From Rhexocercosporidium sp. MPI-PUGE-AT-0058 (lineage: Eukaryota > Ascomycota > Leotiomycetes > Helotiales), in assembly GCA_020746875.1 (NCBI GenBank), contig JAGTJL010000002.1, positions 1,984,001-2,048,000 of the forward strand: a stretch of DNA of 64,000 bases. Direction: 5' to 3'. Under the pieces are notes generated by a model. The model saw only the letters and a list, made by a program, of their open reading frames with translations, was not told the origin of the DNA and made no database searches. A program made the translations under genes and the position numbers. Positions 32,938 through 45,759 of the stretch are shown here, piece by piece (within the stretch, counting starts at the first letter, position 1; each line of letters starts with the position of its first letter).

Positions 32938-34485
32938 ATGCCGCCTCGATCAGCGTTGACGTCGTCCTTCTCTGTTTCCGATGCCAACAATGAAGTGGTT
33001 TGTCCATTGCGCAATCAAGATGGCTCCAGCTGTCGCAAGCGTTGCCTCGGCGTGAGTGCTCTACTCTGCTGTGTCTGCTGCACCCCTCATGAAGCTCTGT
33101 ACGCTTTGTCTTGAACAACCATAGTAACGGAGGTTTTGGGGCGCAGGAAAAGCGATACCGCTCGATGCAGGAGCATATAAGACGAGCGCATCCCGAGCAT
33201 TACATCTCCAAGCTGCCTGCGACCGAGGAGAGCTTCCAGCTGATGATCAATACCCCACCATCTGAGCGACCACCTCCACCCACAAGCTCGAATTTGACTC
33301 CCCATGGTGTGTATCACCCTCGCATATCGTGACAATGTGCTGACAATGACAAAGGCTACGGGAACGACCGACACAGTTACTATGGCGAAGATTCGAGTAC
33401 CCCAAACACGCCCCGAAACCCGGACGAATACCAGGCTGGTAATATGCTGCCAGCCGCTAGCGCCGCGGCAGCTCTCGCACAGCTACACAACCACAAACTC
33501 GAGCATGATTGGGAGTCGGAAGGGGTTCGTGGAATATCTTCTTATAAAAATAAAAGATCTTAGGTCGTTAACACACCTGTAGGACTGGATGTCGGACACT
33601 GAAGCACACAAACAAGCGATGCGGTCTACGATAGAGCTACCCCCGCTTCATGGAAACCATCATATGGAACCTACAAGCGACCCCTTTTCTCATCTCAACG
33701 CACATCGAAGAAGAGAACTTCTCCCATCCATACTGTCTACTTCCCCGCCAGGTCGCTCTTCCACTCTACCGCCGATTCAACGGAACCCTAGTCAAAATCG
33801 CCCACGAAAACAATCCGTATCTAAGCGGGCCCGAGAACCGCAACACAAAAGACAAAAATCCCGAGGGGAAAATGCACACTTGAGGCGAATGAGCTATGAT
33901 CGAAAGGCTTTCTCAGCTGAGCCATCAAGTGCACTATCAGCTGTATACGGAAAACGGTGGGAGGATCTCATTGACGCTGCAACATCCGCAACGGAAGATG
34001 TTGACGATGACCGAACCCCTGTAAGTCTCTTCGTCGAGATGTAGAATTCAAGCTTACCATTCCAGGTTCCGCCATCTCCAGTCTCAGTAAACCGAGCTTC
34101 AATGCCTCCCTTCTCGGCAAATCATTTTCAAGGGTATCAAGCCTCGCCTCTTCAACAAGCACTTACCCCACCTTCCAACCTCCCCGATGCGCCAGAGCCT
34201 TTCCCGTCAGTCGAAAGCGGGGAGAGTGGTGACAATTTTCACATTGAGTCTCGTGGACTCTCCGACTCATCGCCAAGTTTCTCTTCTCAGCATATACAGA
34301 TATACTGTGCCGCCTGCCAGGGCATTTCCTTACTCAAAGAGTCCTACGCGTGTACGGAGTGCATATGCGGGATCTGTCAAGCCTGTGTAGACGTCCTCAT
34401 GGCTGAGCAAGGAGCTAGGAGGAAATGTCCTAGGTGTGCTACCATCGGTGGCAGGTTCAAGCCGTTCCAGTTGGACATTAGATGA
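32938..34485 (+). CDS. Zinc-finger protein with C-terminal RING-like domain
   Basis: Five exons, 32938-33051, 33147-33306, 33355-33524, 33583-34020 and 34066-34485, give 433 residues; an in-frame ATG at 32917 is an alternative start. An N-terminal finger-like motif, CPLRNQDGSSC, continues after the first splice into YRSMQEHIRRAHPEHY, giving a C2H2-type pattern. The middle is Pro/Ser/Arg-rich, with basic clusters that could be nuclear signals. The C-terminal 60 residues hold CAACQGI, CTECICGICQACVD and RKCPRC, a Cys-rich RING-like zinc domain. This two-zinc-module architecture appears in many ascomycete hypothetical proteins, but I do not know a named function. A ubiquitin-ligase or chromatin role is only a possibility. 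The intron 3 donor GTTCGT is weak. Confidence 0.8.
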
Positions 34486-34556
34486 TTTCATTCGCATTTC
34501 ACTTTCTTTTATCGGGACCTACAAGGTATAGGGTTCTTTCTGGGTACGGGTTTGGT

Positions 34557-34801
34557 CTAGGGTACGGCCACGGAGGTCTTGGGTATCATAGAGAGGCGTT
34601 TTGAGATGGGTTTGGAGATGGCTATCGGGAGGGCGTTTTGCTGACTTTCAAGATGAAGTTCTAAGTTCTTCAAATTCTCTTTTGGGATCACAGGTTCGGT
34701 TGGTTGGGTCACTTTAGGTCCGGTCTTGGGTTTGCATTGGGTCAACAGTCCAGGATGAGACTCCCCATGGGAAGAGAATTTGCATACCCGCATCCACGCA
34801 C

Positions 34802-34835
<34 letters not shown>

Positions 34836-35179
34836 CGTGGCATAGGTATGCGTGGATGCACAGGTTGGCATGGTTGGCTGATGTTTATAGTCGAGAGAAT
34901 CAGAGTCAAGCAAAAAATGGAAAAGCATTTTACTTACTGTCTTACCTGTTCAGCAGCTACCAGCTCCGGTCCTGAAGATTGTTTACATTTTTCTTGACAA
35001 GCTTTGGAGAAGTCGTTGAGAGCACCATTGATTCTTGGACAAGCGGTTGCTGATAATCCAGGTCTATCATTGCTCACAGAGGACGGATCGGCATCTTCTG
35101 ATGATGGGTCGATGGTTTGAAGATCTTGTGGAGTTAGCGAGATGCTCAATGTCGAAATGTAATTTCTTTTTTTGGACAT
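34557..35179 (-). CDS. Possible two-exon gene of unknown function
   Basis: Two minus-strand exons, 35179-34946 and 34724-34557, join in phase 0 to a 133-residue frame. The first exon begins MSKKRNYISTL and contains an Asp/Ser/Pro-rich stretch followed by RINGALNDFSKACQEKC. The second has ENLKNLELHLESQQNALP and ends SVAVP. The proposed 221-nt intron holds a (TA)16 microsatellite. No family was recognised. The frame closure and GTAAGA donor are modest evidence; it could be noise or a 3' gene fragment. Confidence 0.3.
34803..34834. repeat. (TA)16 microsatellite
   Basis: A perfect 32-bp dinucleotide run, likely length-variable between strains. It falls in non-coding sequence or in a putative intron. 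Confidence 0.95.
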
Positions 35180-35461
35180 TTAGGGCAGTCCGATTGTCAA
35201 ACATGCTTAACAACTATGAAACGTTCTCAATGTCCTCAAGAAATTGATCTTCATACTTGGACCGGAAAGTCTACCGTTCACTTCTAGACTTTACGAGCTA
35301 GTTAGGACAATTAGACGAGAGTTGAAGTCAACAACACTTCCAAAGCTCGAGATCCTATTATCCTCGCCAGGACTTGCAGACAGGGCTCGTAATTAAAAGT
35401 CGAATTCTTTACATCCATGAAACCCAAAAACTACTCTCCTCAAATCCAATCAATCAATCAA

Positions 35462-37442
35462 TCACTCAACCACCCTCCTCAAAATCCGAATCTTCGGCTC
35501 CATCCTCGGCCCAACCCAATACCCCCCCGTAACAACCCTCACCGCATCCCTCACCAGCCTGAAAGTCCCAAAGCGTCCCATCTCCTCTAACATCAGCCTC
35601 GTCTTCAAATCGCTTATCTCCCTCTTCTCCCTCTCTTTCTCTTCATCCCATGGGACTTTCTCCTTCTCGCCTTCCAGAAGATGGGCTTCTTCTTGTACAT
35701 CCTCGCTGCTGAGGACTTCTCCCTTCTCATTGTCACTCCGAGTCTGAGTCTTGGCTTTGGTGAGGTTGTTAGCTGCATAGACCTTCTCTAACCCCTCCCC
35801 AAACGACGACCCATCCCCGGGCCTCAGCACCTCAATCCCCGCATAGGCAAACACCGTCCCTACAACCTCCCACTTGCCAATAGCCCGTCCAGGCTCCTCC
35901 ATAAGCGCGTAATCGAACGTGTTCCAGAAAGCCGGGTCGAGGAGGATCGATGGCGGGGATTCGGTTTTGTCGTAGAGCAGGTGGAGGGTTGGTGTTAGGT
36001 GGGGTGTTTGCTGGAAGCGTGTTATGCCTGTCATGCAGGAGAGGACGTCGAGGTGGACGGTGAGGGTTGTGTTTGTGTTTGTGTTTGTGTTTGTGTTGGA
36101 AGGAGAGGAAGAGGTGATTGTGGAGGAGTGATGGGTTTTGATTATGGAGTGGAGTTGTGTGAGGGCGTCGCCGCCGGGGTAATTGAGTGAGGAAATCAGG
36201 AGCATAGTTGTTGATGCGAGGAAACTAGCTGCTATAGAGCCTACGAGGAGTAGAGAACCGAGTCTATATATGAGGGTTTTCGACCGCCGCGTCCAGATGT
36301 AAGATGCGGAAAGGGATGCAGCGGCTGTGAGTGGCGGGACGGCGTAGATGATGAACCGTGCTTCCTTGTGTGGTTGTAAGCTGTATATGGTGATGAAGAG
36401 GAGCGATGGGATGACGAGAGCTCGTGCTGGGTACCGTGTTGACGGGACCAGGAAAGCGAGTGGTATAAGGAGCAGGATGAGGGGGTTAAGGAGTAAGCGA
36501 GGGAGGGAATTGGTGAAGTAGTATGTCAGAGGGGATGTTCCCCAGTCGGCGGACTTGCCTTGTATGGCATTGTAGTAGAAACCGGCTAGTTCTGGCCAGA
36601 TGGGTTTCTGCCAGAAGAAGGAGTCGATGGGAATGGATATGCTTAGGGCGACTATGGCACTTAGGATTCCGGCTGTGATAGTAGGCAGCAGTGAGATCTG
36701 TGACTGAAAAAGGAGGAGCGAGAGTTGCGAGAAGAGCAACAAGGCGACTTCAGATCGGAATATCACGCCTGCTAGAACGAACAGGAGTATGCCATATTGT
36801 TGCTTCTTTTGTATAGCCGCTGCATCTCTCCCTGGTATAGGCAGGAACTGTGTGAACGCCAACGTAGCTATTTCAACATGTTAATATTGACTCAACATAC
36901 AGAGAGAGAATCGTGTACTTACTATGTCCAAAAGCAAACATATTCGGCAACGTCCTCGACGCATAGAACAAAACATGGAACTGGCTCGCCTGCAACAAGA
37001 TATACCACCTCCCGACATCCCTCCCGAACGCCTTCCTCAACCCGCCAGCATAATTGTATAGAATACACGCATTGAAAAGACCAAGCAGGCCTCGTACTAT
37101 AAATTGTGCGTACCGGTCTCCCACGAGTCTGATCATTCCTCCAGCATACCCAGCGAGCGCGAGCGCTCCAACGAAAGTACGGGGTACGGCGCCGGGGAAA
37201 GTGAAGTGGTCGTAGGAGTGGAGAAGGGTAGTGTTTTGGAGGGGCACGCCATAGGTTATTATGTCGTGGGCGGCTTGAATGTTGAAGGATTCTTCGACTT
37301 TGGTGTAGGGTGCGATGAGGAGGTGGAGGATGATGATGGCGGGGAAGAGGGGGAGGAGAAGGGCATCTGTAAAGGATCTTTAGTAATTGTAGAAAGTGTA
37401 GATTTGAAGCAGATAGCTAAGGTACGTACCAATTGCTTTCAT
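35462..37442 (-). CDS. ALG12: ALG12 dolichyl-P-Man alpha-1,6-mannosyltransferase
   Basis: Three exons on the minus strand, 37442-37430, 37366-36923 and 36867-35462, give 620 residues. The first exon is only 13 nt and encodes MKAI before an intron. The ER-lumenal catalytic loop reads APYTKVEESFNIQAAHDI...YGVP, typical of GT22 mannosyltransferases. Later come SQFHVLFYASRTLPNMFAFGH, FRSEVALLL and QPHKEARFIIY, the HKE-type motif of this family, among many hydrophobic segments. ALG12 adds the eighth mannose, in alpha-1,6 linkage, to the lipid-linked oligosaccharide in the ER. The C-terminal part carries a Thr-Asn repeat and a charged tail that extend beyond the family core. It is divergent from YOS1. 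Confidence 0.93.
36067..36097. repeat. GTGTTT repeat inside ALG12
   Basis: Tandem copies of a TGTGTT unit encode alternating Asn and Thr on the minus strand. The unit length is a multiple of three, so length changes keep the frame. Confidence 0.7.
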
Positions 37443-37857
37443 GGTGACTTTCTTTAGACACTGTGTCCAGCTTCAAAGCTCTAGGTATCCAATTCGATCC
37501 TCGAGCTCTTCGAAGCTCCACACGTGTAAGAAGCTCAAGCTCCTCGTTCTGGACACATTCGCAGCAGCTTCTGGAAGACAAATTGAATCAAAAGTACACA
37601 ATAAAACAATTCAATGACAACCAAGCAAACTTCTCACCCTGTCAGTTAAAAATCTACACACATCTCCATATCCGGAGTCTCAAAGCCTGCCCTCACGAAA
37701 TAGCCTCGTCCAGCTGGTCCGTGCACCGCAGCCTTTCGAACCTCCACCCAACAGCAGCAAGTCTTGCCCGCCCAAATTCGAGTCAGCCAGCATCAACATT
37801 TACTTCAACCACAACTTCCCTCCCTCACACACCAAGTTGCCCACCCAAACCGCCAAG
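37443..37857. promoter_or_regulatory. Shared divergent promoter, ALG12 / YOS1
   Basis: A 415-bp interval between two early-secretory-pathway genes with start codons facing away from each other. It probably contains both promoters. No named element, such as an unfolded-protein-response site, could be pointed out with confidence. Confidence 0.45.
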
Positions 37858-38565
37858 ATGATGTTCTTCGCCTTCGGGAATCTAATCTACAGTTCGTATT
37901 TCCCATTCCAATCCGGCTCTACACTGTCAAAGCAGAGAAAAAGAGAGGGGTGGGCTTCGTGCGCGGAAGGATATCTGTCAAGAAGCACTTCCCATTTCAA
38001 GTTGCGCCAGGGAGCTCATTTGGTTGTCGTTCACTGTGTCACTATCCTCAGAAACAAAAAGCTAATGCAGACTGCGAATAGTCTCTGTCCTCCTCGTGAA
38101 CGCCATAGCGATCCTGTCAGAAGACCGTTTCCTCGCGCGCGGTATACACCCCTCCCCTCCCCTGCCCTTCCACTTCGCAACCCTTTCCGCAACACCAATT
38201 CGGAGTACGCAGAAACAAAGAGACGGATAAAATGTGCTAATAAGGAAATAGTGGGATGGTCCAATAGCGTCTCGGAACCAGCATTCGGGACGGGTAATGG
38301 GGGCGACGCGAGCGTGAAGAGTAAACTGATAAATCTGATGACGAGCGTGAGGACTTTGATGAGAAGTACGTTCTCCCTTTTCTCTTGTGTTCATGGAGCT
38401 CCAAATTGTCGGTGGAATGCACCCGAGGACAATCGATAGAGAGGGGAGGGAAGGAAGGGGGAGATGGAGAGGAGAGAAGAAGGGAGGGCTAACCTACGCT
38501 GGGAAACAGTACCTCTGATATTGATCAACACGGTGATAATCGTCTACGAGCTATTCCTAGGATGA
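37858..38565 (+). CDS. YOS1: YOS1/IER3IP1-type ER-Golgi transport protein
   Basis: Four exons, 37858-37891, 38082-38141, 38252-38365 and 38510-38565, give 87 residues. The first exon encodes MMFFAFGNLIY. Joined exons give SVLLVNAIAILSEDRFLARVGW, then SVKSKLINLMTSVRTLMRIPLILINTVIIVYELFLG, the characteristic two-membrane-segment layout of YOS1. Yeast Yos1 works with Yip1 and Yif1 in COPII vesicle traffic between ER and Golgi. An unspliced reading of the same strand gives a 200-residue frame from 37837, which is an artefact of open introns. Length and motif match the family, so confidence is high despite the small size. Confidence 0.92.
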
Positions 38566-39340
38566 GGAGGATTGCCGAAACTGCCTCACAGAGTCGACGA
38601 AAGCATCTACAGACTAGGGAGAAGCTGGATGTGTATGATAGGAATCAGGATGGGGAAAGTGGCATGGATGATTCATGGAGAGGAGTTGAGCAGCTATCGG
38701 GTGCGAGATAAGACGGGGCGGTCATGAACGAAAGAGGGGCATTGGCAAGGCGTTTGGGGGTTGGAATGTCATCTGTTTTGTCTGTCTGTGCTGGAGTACA
38801 GGTACAGCTGGGAACGATATATTATAAGTGTATCAAGCACAGTGCAATTGAAGCAAAATACCCATCCACCACCATATTGTCGAATCATGACTTCTAACAG
38901 AAAGCGGAAGTACTCAATGTGTGCGTTGGAGAAGAAATGCCATCAAAGTTTCATTACAAGTCATCTCACTCCATTATATCCGAACGCAACGCTGTCTGCC
39001 ACCAAATTTGCACGCAAGTGTGCATGCTATACAAGTTCATCCATCCAAAATATGCCTTCAAACGCGATCGTACTAGCTAGCTCCAGAAAACTCCCATTCG
39101 ATCGCGGTATGGATCCAATAAGACATTATATGCCAAGAATGGTATCATTCATGTCTTTCAATAAACACGCCCCTTCCACTTCCCGACAAGATGATTTTGC
39201 ATTCACCTCTACTTTCTCGTCGGAATAAATCAAACACCCATCCACCCACATGATATTTTCGGGGTATTTTTGTTTCGACGACTCTGCTCCAGATGTTCAA
39301 CTCAAATGTACAATCCCACCAGTTGCTTCGCTCAATCGCG
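38566..39340. other. Convergent 3' interval, YOS1 / creB
   Basis: A 775-bp gap between two stop codons. A 155-codon plus-strand frame (38761-39228) has no recognisable motif and is probably spurious, lying over the creB 3' region. Confidence 0.5.
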
Positions 39341-41828
39341 TTATTGGTTTAGATTGCTCTTCTTCTTTCCAAAGCCAAAGCTGCTCCGAGTCTTCGATGG
39401 CTTGGAGTTCTTCTCTGGCGTTGGAGGACCCGATTCTCCCTCAACAGCAGTGTAGGAATCGTCACTAGTAGAGTTCTTATCGCCGCTCTTGCCACCTAGG
39501 AAGCCAAAACTTTTCCGGCTCATGCTCTTGCTACCCTTGTGGCTTCGACTCAGGCTTCCGAGTCCGAATTTGTCGTGACCATTCTCTTTTGGCGGTTCGG
39601 AACCACTTGCGGCGGCTTCCTTGCGTCTCTTTTCTTCGTCTTCCAGAGCGGATTGCTTGCTTGCTGCCATTGCCCTCTTGACTTCCTCGGCTTGTACCTT
39701 TCTGGCATTCTCCAAGTCTTTCCTTCTCTTTTCTTCGGCCTTGATCCTCTCTTTTTCAGCTGCTTTTTCGGCTACTTTCCGTGCCTTTTCTGCTTCCTTC
39801 AGATCTTTCTTTTCCCGCTCCTTGTCTTCTTTCGTCTTGATCTTGGAGACATCAATGTTGGGAAGTGAAGGGGATGCCATTGGGTTAGTCTGAGATCGTG
39901 TGGGGACTTGAGGTGACATGGGCAGAGGAGCGGTCACGGCATGGTTTAGCGAGACGAACTCGGGGCCCTCATCGACTGGTGTATTTGGAATGGACACGGC
40001 CTTTGATACCGAAGATGGATGGGTGCCGTTTGGTTGTGGATGTCCCAGTGCAATATCAGCCTCAACTGACGCCAGTGCCACCTCCGCTAGACCTTCAGCT
40101 TCTTGTTCTTTCCGCATGGCTTCTACGGTTGTTTCCTGGTAAAACAAAACATAGGCACATGCCATTCCAGGTTTGTCGCCAAAGAAGTTTCGTACGTAGT
40201 GCTTGTCAACCGGTTCCACCATCTCGTCATCGAACAAGAGCCATCCTCGATCCTGTGTCTTGATGACCGACACGTAGTGACCATGGTAGGCATTTCCACC
40301 AATGTGCACAACCACAGCGTAAAGTTCGTACAGTCGGTCTGGGTCCTCGGCATCATCGGTTGTGTTAAACATCCGGAGATGGTAAGGATAGACGACTCTG
40401 TGAAACAGCTTCTGTAACCGTGTCATATCCTCGGTATATTTAAACCTCTTGAGATGGAGAGCCAAGATCTTGGGTAAACGTTTGATCTTCATACGTTTCT
40501 CGGCTTCTTGGAGACCACCACAGTTGTCGCAATGGAATTTGTTCCTCTCGCAAAGCATCTCCTCGGCCGAGAATTTCCGTAAACAAGATGTGACGGATGA
40601 ATGTTGTTCCAGATCGATGGAAAGATCCAAAAATGTCTCGTCCCTCTGTGACGCTGTTTCGCAGGTCAGACATTTGGTTTCTGATGTCAACACTCCTTCG
40701 AAAATCTCGTGCACCCATCCCGTTCCCGGTGACCGGGTACCACCCCCTAAGCCCATTGCGTAGGCCGCTGATGTGACTGCCTGGGTCATGGATTGAGCAA
40801 ATCCTTCTTCGCTTTTCGGAGGCGCCAATTCTCTTGTTCGCTGTGCGTTTGCTTCAACGTTCGAAATGACTGCGTTGAGTACCAATCCATAAAATTCGTG
40901 TGCATCTTGGTGCATAGAGGTCCGGAACATTTCGTTATCACGCTTGAAGATCTCCAAAAATCTCTGAGGGCTCAAAACGCCGGTCCGGGAATTGTTTGCG
41001 ATCAGAGCCATGAATATATCCTTCAATGCTGTAAAAGTTGACTCCTCCATTCCGTAAGAAGTCGCATTCTCATATGTGAGCTCCAAAATAGGCCCCGCAA
41101 GCATCGCATGCTTCTTCTTGTATTCTGGAGAATCTGGCTTATCCTCTGGCCGTTGCCCAGGAGTAGCTGGGACTGTTTGTCCTGCGTTTATTGCTGCTCT
41201 CCTCTTCATGGCTTCCGCTGCCGTCAAACCCTTGGGCTTGTTGGCAGGCGACACAGCACCACCATTCTGTATCGGTGCCCTTACTGGAGTAACAATTTTT
41301 GCGTGTCCGTTTGGTGTATCGAGTGGTGAATGGGGAGGGTATCGTACTACGTGTTCCCTAAATGGTACTGAGTAGTATAAGGCTTGGACTATGGAATTGC
41401 AGTAACTGAGCGCTGTTAGCCTCCCAGTGCCTGGAATTAACAGATCTGACAAACCAGGTGTTTCCGAACTAGAAGAATATTAGCATGCAGCTCATGTAGA
41501 GGAATCCAATACAAGACATACATTCTCTAACCCAAAGAACTTGTCACTTCCATCATTACGTATGGGCCCCGCATGTTGCAGCATCTTCACCAGAGGTGTA
41601 ATTTCTGGCTCTGGCTCGACATCCTTCTTGTTCTTATACGAATTGGAAGTTAAGCCTGGACTCGGGGTTCCCTAGAAAGCCCTAACATCAGTTCGATTCC
41701 CCAAAGACAATCCTTGCGCGGGCAAGCAGCTATAATCTCAATCAAGCCCCAGATATGGGCTGAGGTCGGGTAAAGGGAAGGAAGGTACTGACAGATGTCC
41801 CCTTGAGCTTGCTGAATAGGCCTGCCAT
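39341..41828 (-). CDS. creB: CreB-type ubiquitin C-terminal hydrolase
   Basis: Four exons on the minus strand, 41828-41793, 41671-41522, 41468-41455 and 41405-39341, give 754 residues. The catalytic Cys box FGNTCYCNS is built from a 14-nt exon and the next exon, with the Cys codon itself split (TG|T). Other USP features: QDAHEFYG, two CxxC pairs of a zinc ribbon (CLTC and CDNC), LHLKRFKY, and the His box [11 protein letters not shown] followed by FDDEMV. The C-terminus is a long Lys/Glu/Ala coiled coil with a Ser-rich tail. This matches Aspergillus CreB, a deubiquitinase acting with CreC in carbon catabolite repression, and animal USP12/USP46. Role by family; targets here are unknown. Confidence 0.93.
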
Positions 41829-44800
41829 CTTGTGGTGGGTTAATTGTCCTCGAGGTGGGATGTGGACTGCCTCGCAGTGCCGCGAAGGCGGCGACGCAAT
41901 TGAGAGAGACGGTAATTTATATTGTGATCATTCGTGGGATCTTGGTAAATCGATTAGACGCTGGTGATTGAGAAGCTCGTCCGCAGATGTGCCCAGTCGA
42001 AGTTGCGCTCTTGACGGGGAATCGTCTTCAGTACGCAGCAGTGCGGCGTAGCGCGGGGTGAAGGAAGCCTCGTGTGCAACTGGGAGCCTTTCCGTGGCGA
42101 CTTGAACGGTCTGTCAGAAACGTGGACACTGGGCTGATGAATTGATGGTTGATAATTGTAAAAGAGCAGTGAGAGACAGGCAGGCAGGCAGGCGGAAGGA
42201 TTAGGAGGTTGGAAATGGCTTGGAGTCGAGAGAAAGCGGGAGGAGGTTATGTTATGCGGGTTGGTGCGCGGCAGGCTCGAGTCCTGTCCGGTCCTGTGTG
42301 TGTGGTCGGGTTTGGGTTGCTTGACTGCTGCTGGTGGACTACTTGCTTGCTTGCTGGTTTGCGCAGCGAGCGCGGACTTGATTGACACTTACACTTGAGT
42401 GGACTTAAATGCGTAACTTGACTGGGGGTCTCTGGTCGAGTGGAAGGGACTTGGCCGACTTTGGACGTTTTCCCTTTCCCACCTGCAGAAACTGGGGCGA
42501 TTTAATGGGGGTCTGGGTGGAACAATGGGGTCCAAGAAGCTGTATGGAGTAACAGGTGGTCTAGCTGAAGGTGGTGTAGTGGGTAGTTCGAGGTGTAAGG
42601 AAGTCAAGTCTGAGGCGGAGGTTTCTCAGGTTTAGTCTCACCACTCTTCACGCAGAAGTACTATTTCTTATCCGCCTCGGATTGCCGTGGAGAAGGAGAA
42701 CCTTAACACAAGCACAAGTCACAGGTCAGCAACGGACACAGTAGTAACAGGTCCTAACCTTCGCTTCGGTAAAAACACAAACAATACATCAGTGTCACGG
42801 AGAGTAGATTACCAATTGATTTGATATGGCCATTTCACTGGCTGACGAACGCCTTCTCAACTCCTTGAATCAATCATAGGTGGAATGGAAAGATGTGGCT
42901 TCTCCTGCTCCTGTAGGACTAGCTCTAGAGACCCTACCTAATCGCGGGATTACCTACAGTCTTTGTACAGTACCAGGATACCTTCAAGCAAGGTACACTT
43001 TAATCCAGAGCGAGCAACAATTAGGTAACCATACAAATCACAGCCCTCGCCCCTACATCTCTGTCCCAGCAAAAGCATCTGCAGACGTGGCCCTGTCTAG
43101 TGAGCTGTCAAGCAATAGGCCCAAAGGCAAAGAGAAAGATATCGCAAATTACCAACACGCAAATCTTTCCACTTTTTCCAACCACCACCCTTCAATGTCT
43201 CCCCGCCATCCCATTTTACCCTGCCAATAACCAACCCGTTTGGCCATCGGGCGAAGACCCTGCCAATCACGCTCCAAGCCCGCCACTTACAGTATATCTG
43301 CTGCTTGAACCCGTGCCTCACGAATGAGCTGATGCTATTTCCCAGAGATGGCTTTATTGGCAGGGTCAAGGTCATGCAGCGAACGATTCAATCTCACGAT
43401 GTGTCCCCAGGGTCACCTCGAACGGTCCACCCACCGCCCGTGGGTGGGCAAAAGTGTGGGGTAGAAAGGTTGTGCGCAGTTGGCTTTTCGGGGAGGGCCT
43501 CCTCTTCAACTCAGCTCATGCAGTTGTGCAGCAGTTTGTTCAGTATTTGCTGCAGGCTATATCCGCTCGTGATATTGTCCGCTATATCTGGATATTCCCT
43601 TGAGCTGTTACCATTCGTACGCTTCCTTGCCAACTGTACTGTACCTGTGAGCATGAGCAGCCTCGCTGCAGAGGTCGTGAAGTACCCGTTCGAATGGCAC
43701 GCTTCTCGCTCCCCACTATGACGAAGAGAACAATGCAAGGACGGGAAACCAAGCAGAAGTCATCCTATCAGCACCGCTGTTCTAGATGCACCTCCAGGAA
43801 GGCTGCATCTTCGGACCGTAAAGTCCATGACGAGAGAAGGAGATCTGAACAAGAACAGAAATGATGTTGGCCGCTTGACGGCAGTGGTAGAGCTCGGTCA
43901 TCCTACCGAATCCAACAAGGGGCGGCCAGCCAGTTCTCACGATCGATTGATTGCTCGCTTCCCACATGATTTGCATCGGATCAAACAGGCCTCTTTTCCG
44001 AATATCACCTGCCTCGAGGTTGGTGTTGGGGACGACTAGTACTGTCACTTACATGGTAAGTGAATCAGATTATTGCTTCACGATGTTACCTTAGTGGGAT
44101 CTGTCTTCCGCGGCTAGCACCCACTTGAACGACCTTCCAGAACATCTCTCTCATGCATGAAGCCAAGGTGAGATGACGCCGAACCTTCGTCTGAATCGGT
44201 CGAAGATCATCATGGCCAACCAACGTTCGTACAACTTCAAGATGATGGATGTGGATTTTGTTGGATCTAAAGCCAATTCAAATGCCTCTCTCCTTTCTTT
44301 CCAACGGAATTCCCAACGGGCAACGTAAGTAGGTCTTCTAAGCTCGCCTGGTTAAAGTCCTTCCACTGCTTTTACCCCACTTCTGGTGACGGGCTAACAC
44401 ACTGGATCCGATGGCTCGGGTCCACAGCACAGCCATGCCCACCTGCATTTTTCCATCCAGCTGCAGAACAGCGAACCAACCAACCCTCGTCAAAATCACC
44501 CAACCCCCAATCCTCCATCTAAACTTCTATGCAGCCTAACTATTCACACTACCTCACCAAGCTCACCTACTGAATTTCCCCATCGGGATCTCTGGTGAAA
44601 TCGTGAGTCGTAGACGCTGGGGAATCATGCCATAATTGACAGACCAGCTTCCGAAACCACGTGGCGGACACGAGATCGACAGACGGCTTCCAACATCCTG
44701 GCTCGTGGATCGGGGTCTGGAGAGAGGAGCTAGGACGTGTGGGGTAAGACGACTTTCTAGAGCTACTGAAACTACGCTGGAAACAGGAGAAAATCTGGCA

Positions 44801-45759
44801 AACCCATGATATCCAACCAGACTTGAGATTTCGCGGTTCCTATAAAGTAGTATGGAACGAAGATAGAAGTAGAAGCGGAGTATCTCCGTTTGACACAGTG
44901 TTGATCTGTAGGCTTTCGATACTTGGCATCGTGAAATACGAGAGGCTCGGAAGTTGTCACGAAGTTGCTGCGGCGAAGAAACTCCATACTCTCTGGTCTG
45001 GCCAGAAGCGAATAGGTAATTTTGAAAGACTTGAAGAGTATTAGTCGCGCAATCGATATCCTCAAGTCCGCTAAAGAGCTGTTTTCGTTATCCAAGTCCC
45101 ATCATTATTCCTCGCTTAATTTTGATGTCACCCTTTCAATCGGCCGCTGACTGGCTGATCAACGACTGACCGAATTTTGCGACGTGCAACAAAATCCAAC
45201 GAGATCGCTTCCGACCAATGGGACAACATCCGCTCCTGCACTCGCATCCATAGTTCGCGGGATAGATAGCTGGCGACATCGAGAAATTGACTCCATTGCA
45301 ATCTTATACTCCACGACTTCCTAAATACTGCAGAGTTCGAGGTCTACACGGTCAATCTGCGCCATGCACTAACTACCTTCACGATGCACATTCGATGATG
45401 TACGTTGGAAATGCCCGTTCTCCTGCAGCAACTACCCGTACTGAATGTCATTTCACTTTCCTTCACTTCCACCTCAGTGCAATAAGCAGTCAGTCAGGTA
45501 AGCAGCTTTCTATTGAACCAGCCAATCTATCATGGTGGAAAGAAAGTAAAACGCCTCCCAGTCTATCCATCTACAAGACATCACATCACGAGAATCAACC
45601 TCCACAGAATGCACCAAACCTCATATAATACAAGAAGAAATCACACAAACTCCCCAAAGGCCAAACTGCTCAAATCGCTCGCTCATGTCGCTCTCTCAGT
45701 CCCTGTTTATCTCATCGTACCTACACATACACCACACGCACTCATGCTCTTTGATCCGT
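41829..45759. other. Long intergenic region upstream of creB
   Basis: About 3.9 kb with no supported gene. Frames near 43305-43721 (plus) and 43097-43375 (minus) lack motifs. The first 500 bp contain CAGGCAGGCAGG-type runs and are probably the creB leader and promoter. A GC hairpin is at 43427-43447. Many-exon small genes could be missed by eye. Confidence 0.45.
43427..43447. repeat. 8-bp perfect hairpin
   Basis: CCACCCAC pairs with GTGGGTGG around a 5-nt CGCCC loop. It lies in non-coding DNA and its function is unknown. Confidence 0.55.

Noticed and set aside
37837..38439. A 200-residue single-exon protein on the plus strand
   Set aside because: Open introns create it; splicing yields the 87-residue YOS1 protein with exact family motifs.
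38761..39228. A 155-codon plus-strand frame between YOS1 and creB
   Set aside because: No recognisable motif and located in the convergent 3' interval.
43305..43721. A 138-codon plus-strand frame in the creB upstream gap
   Set aside because: No motif, no plausible splice extension and no coding-like composition.
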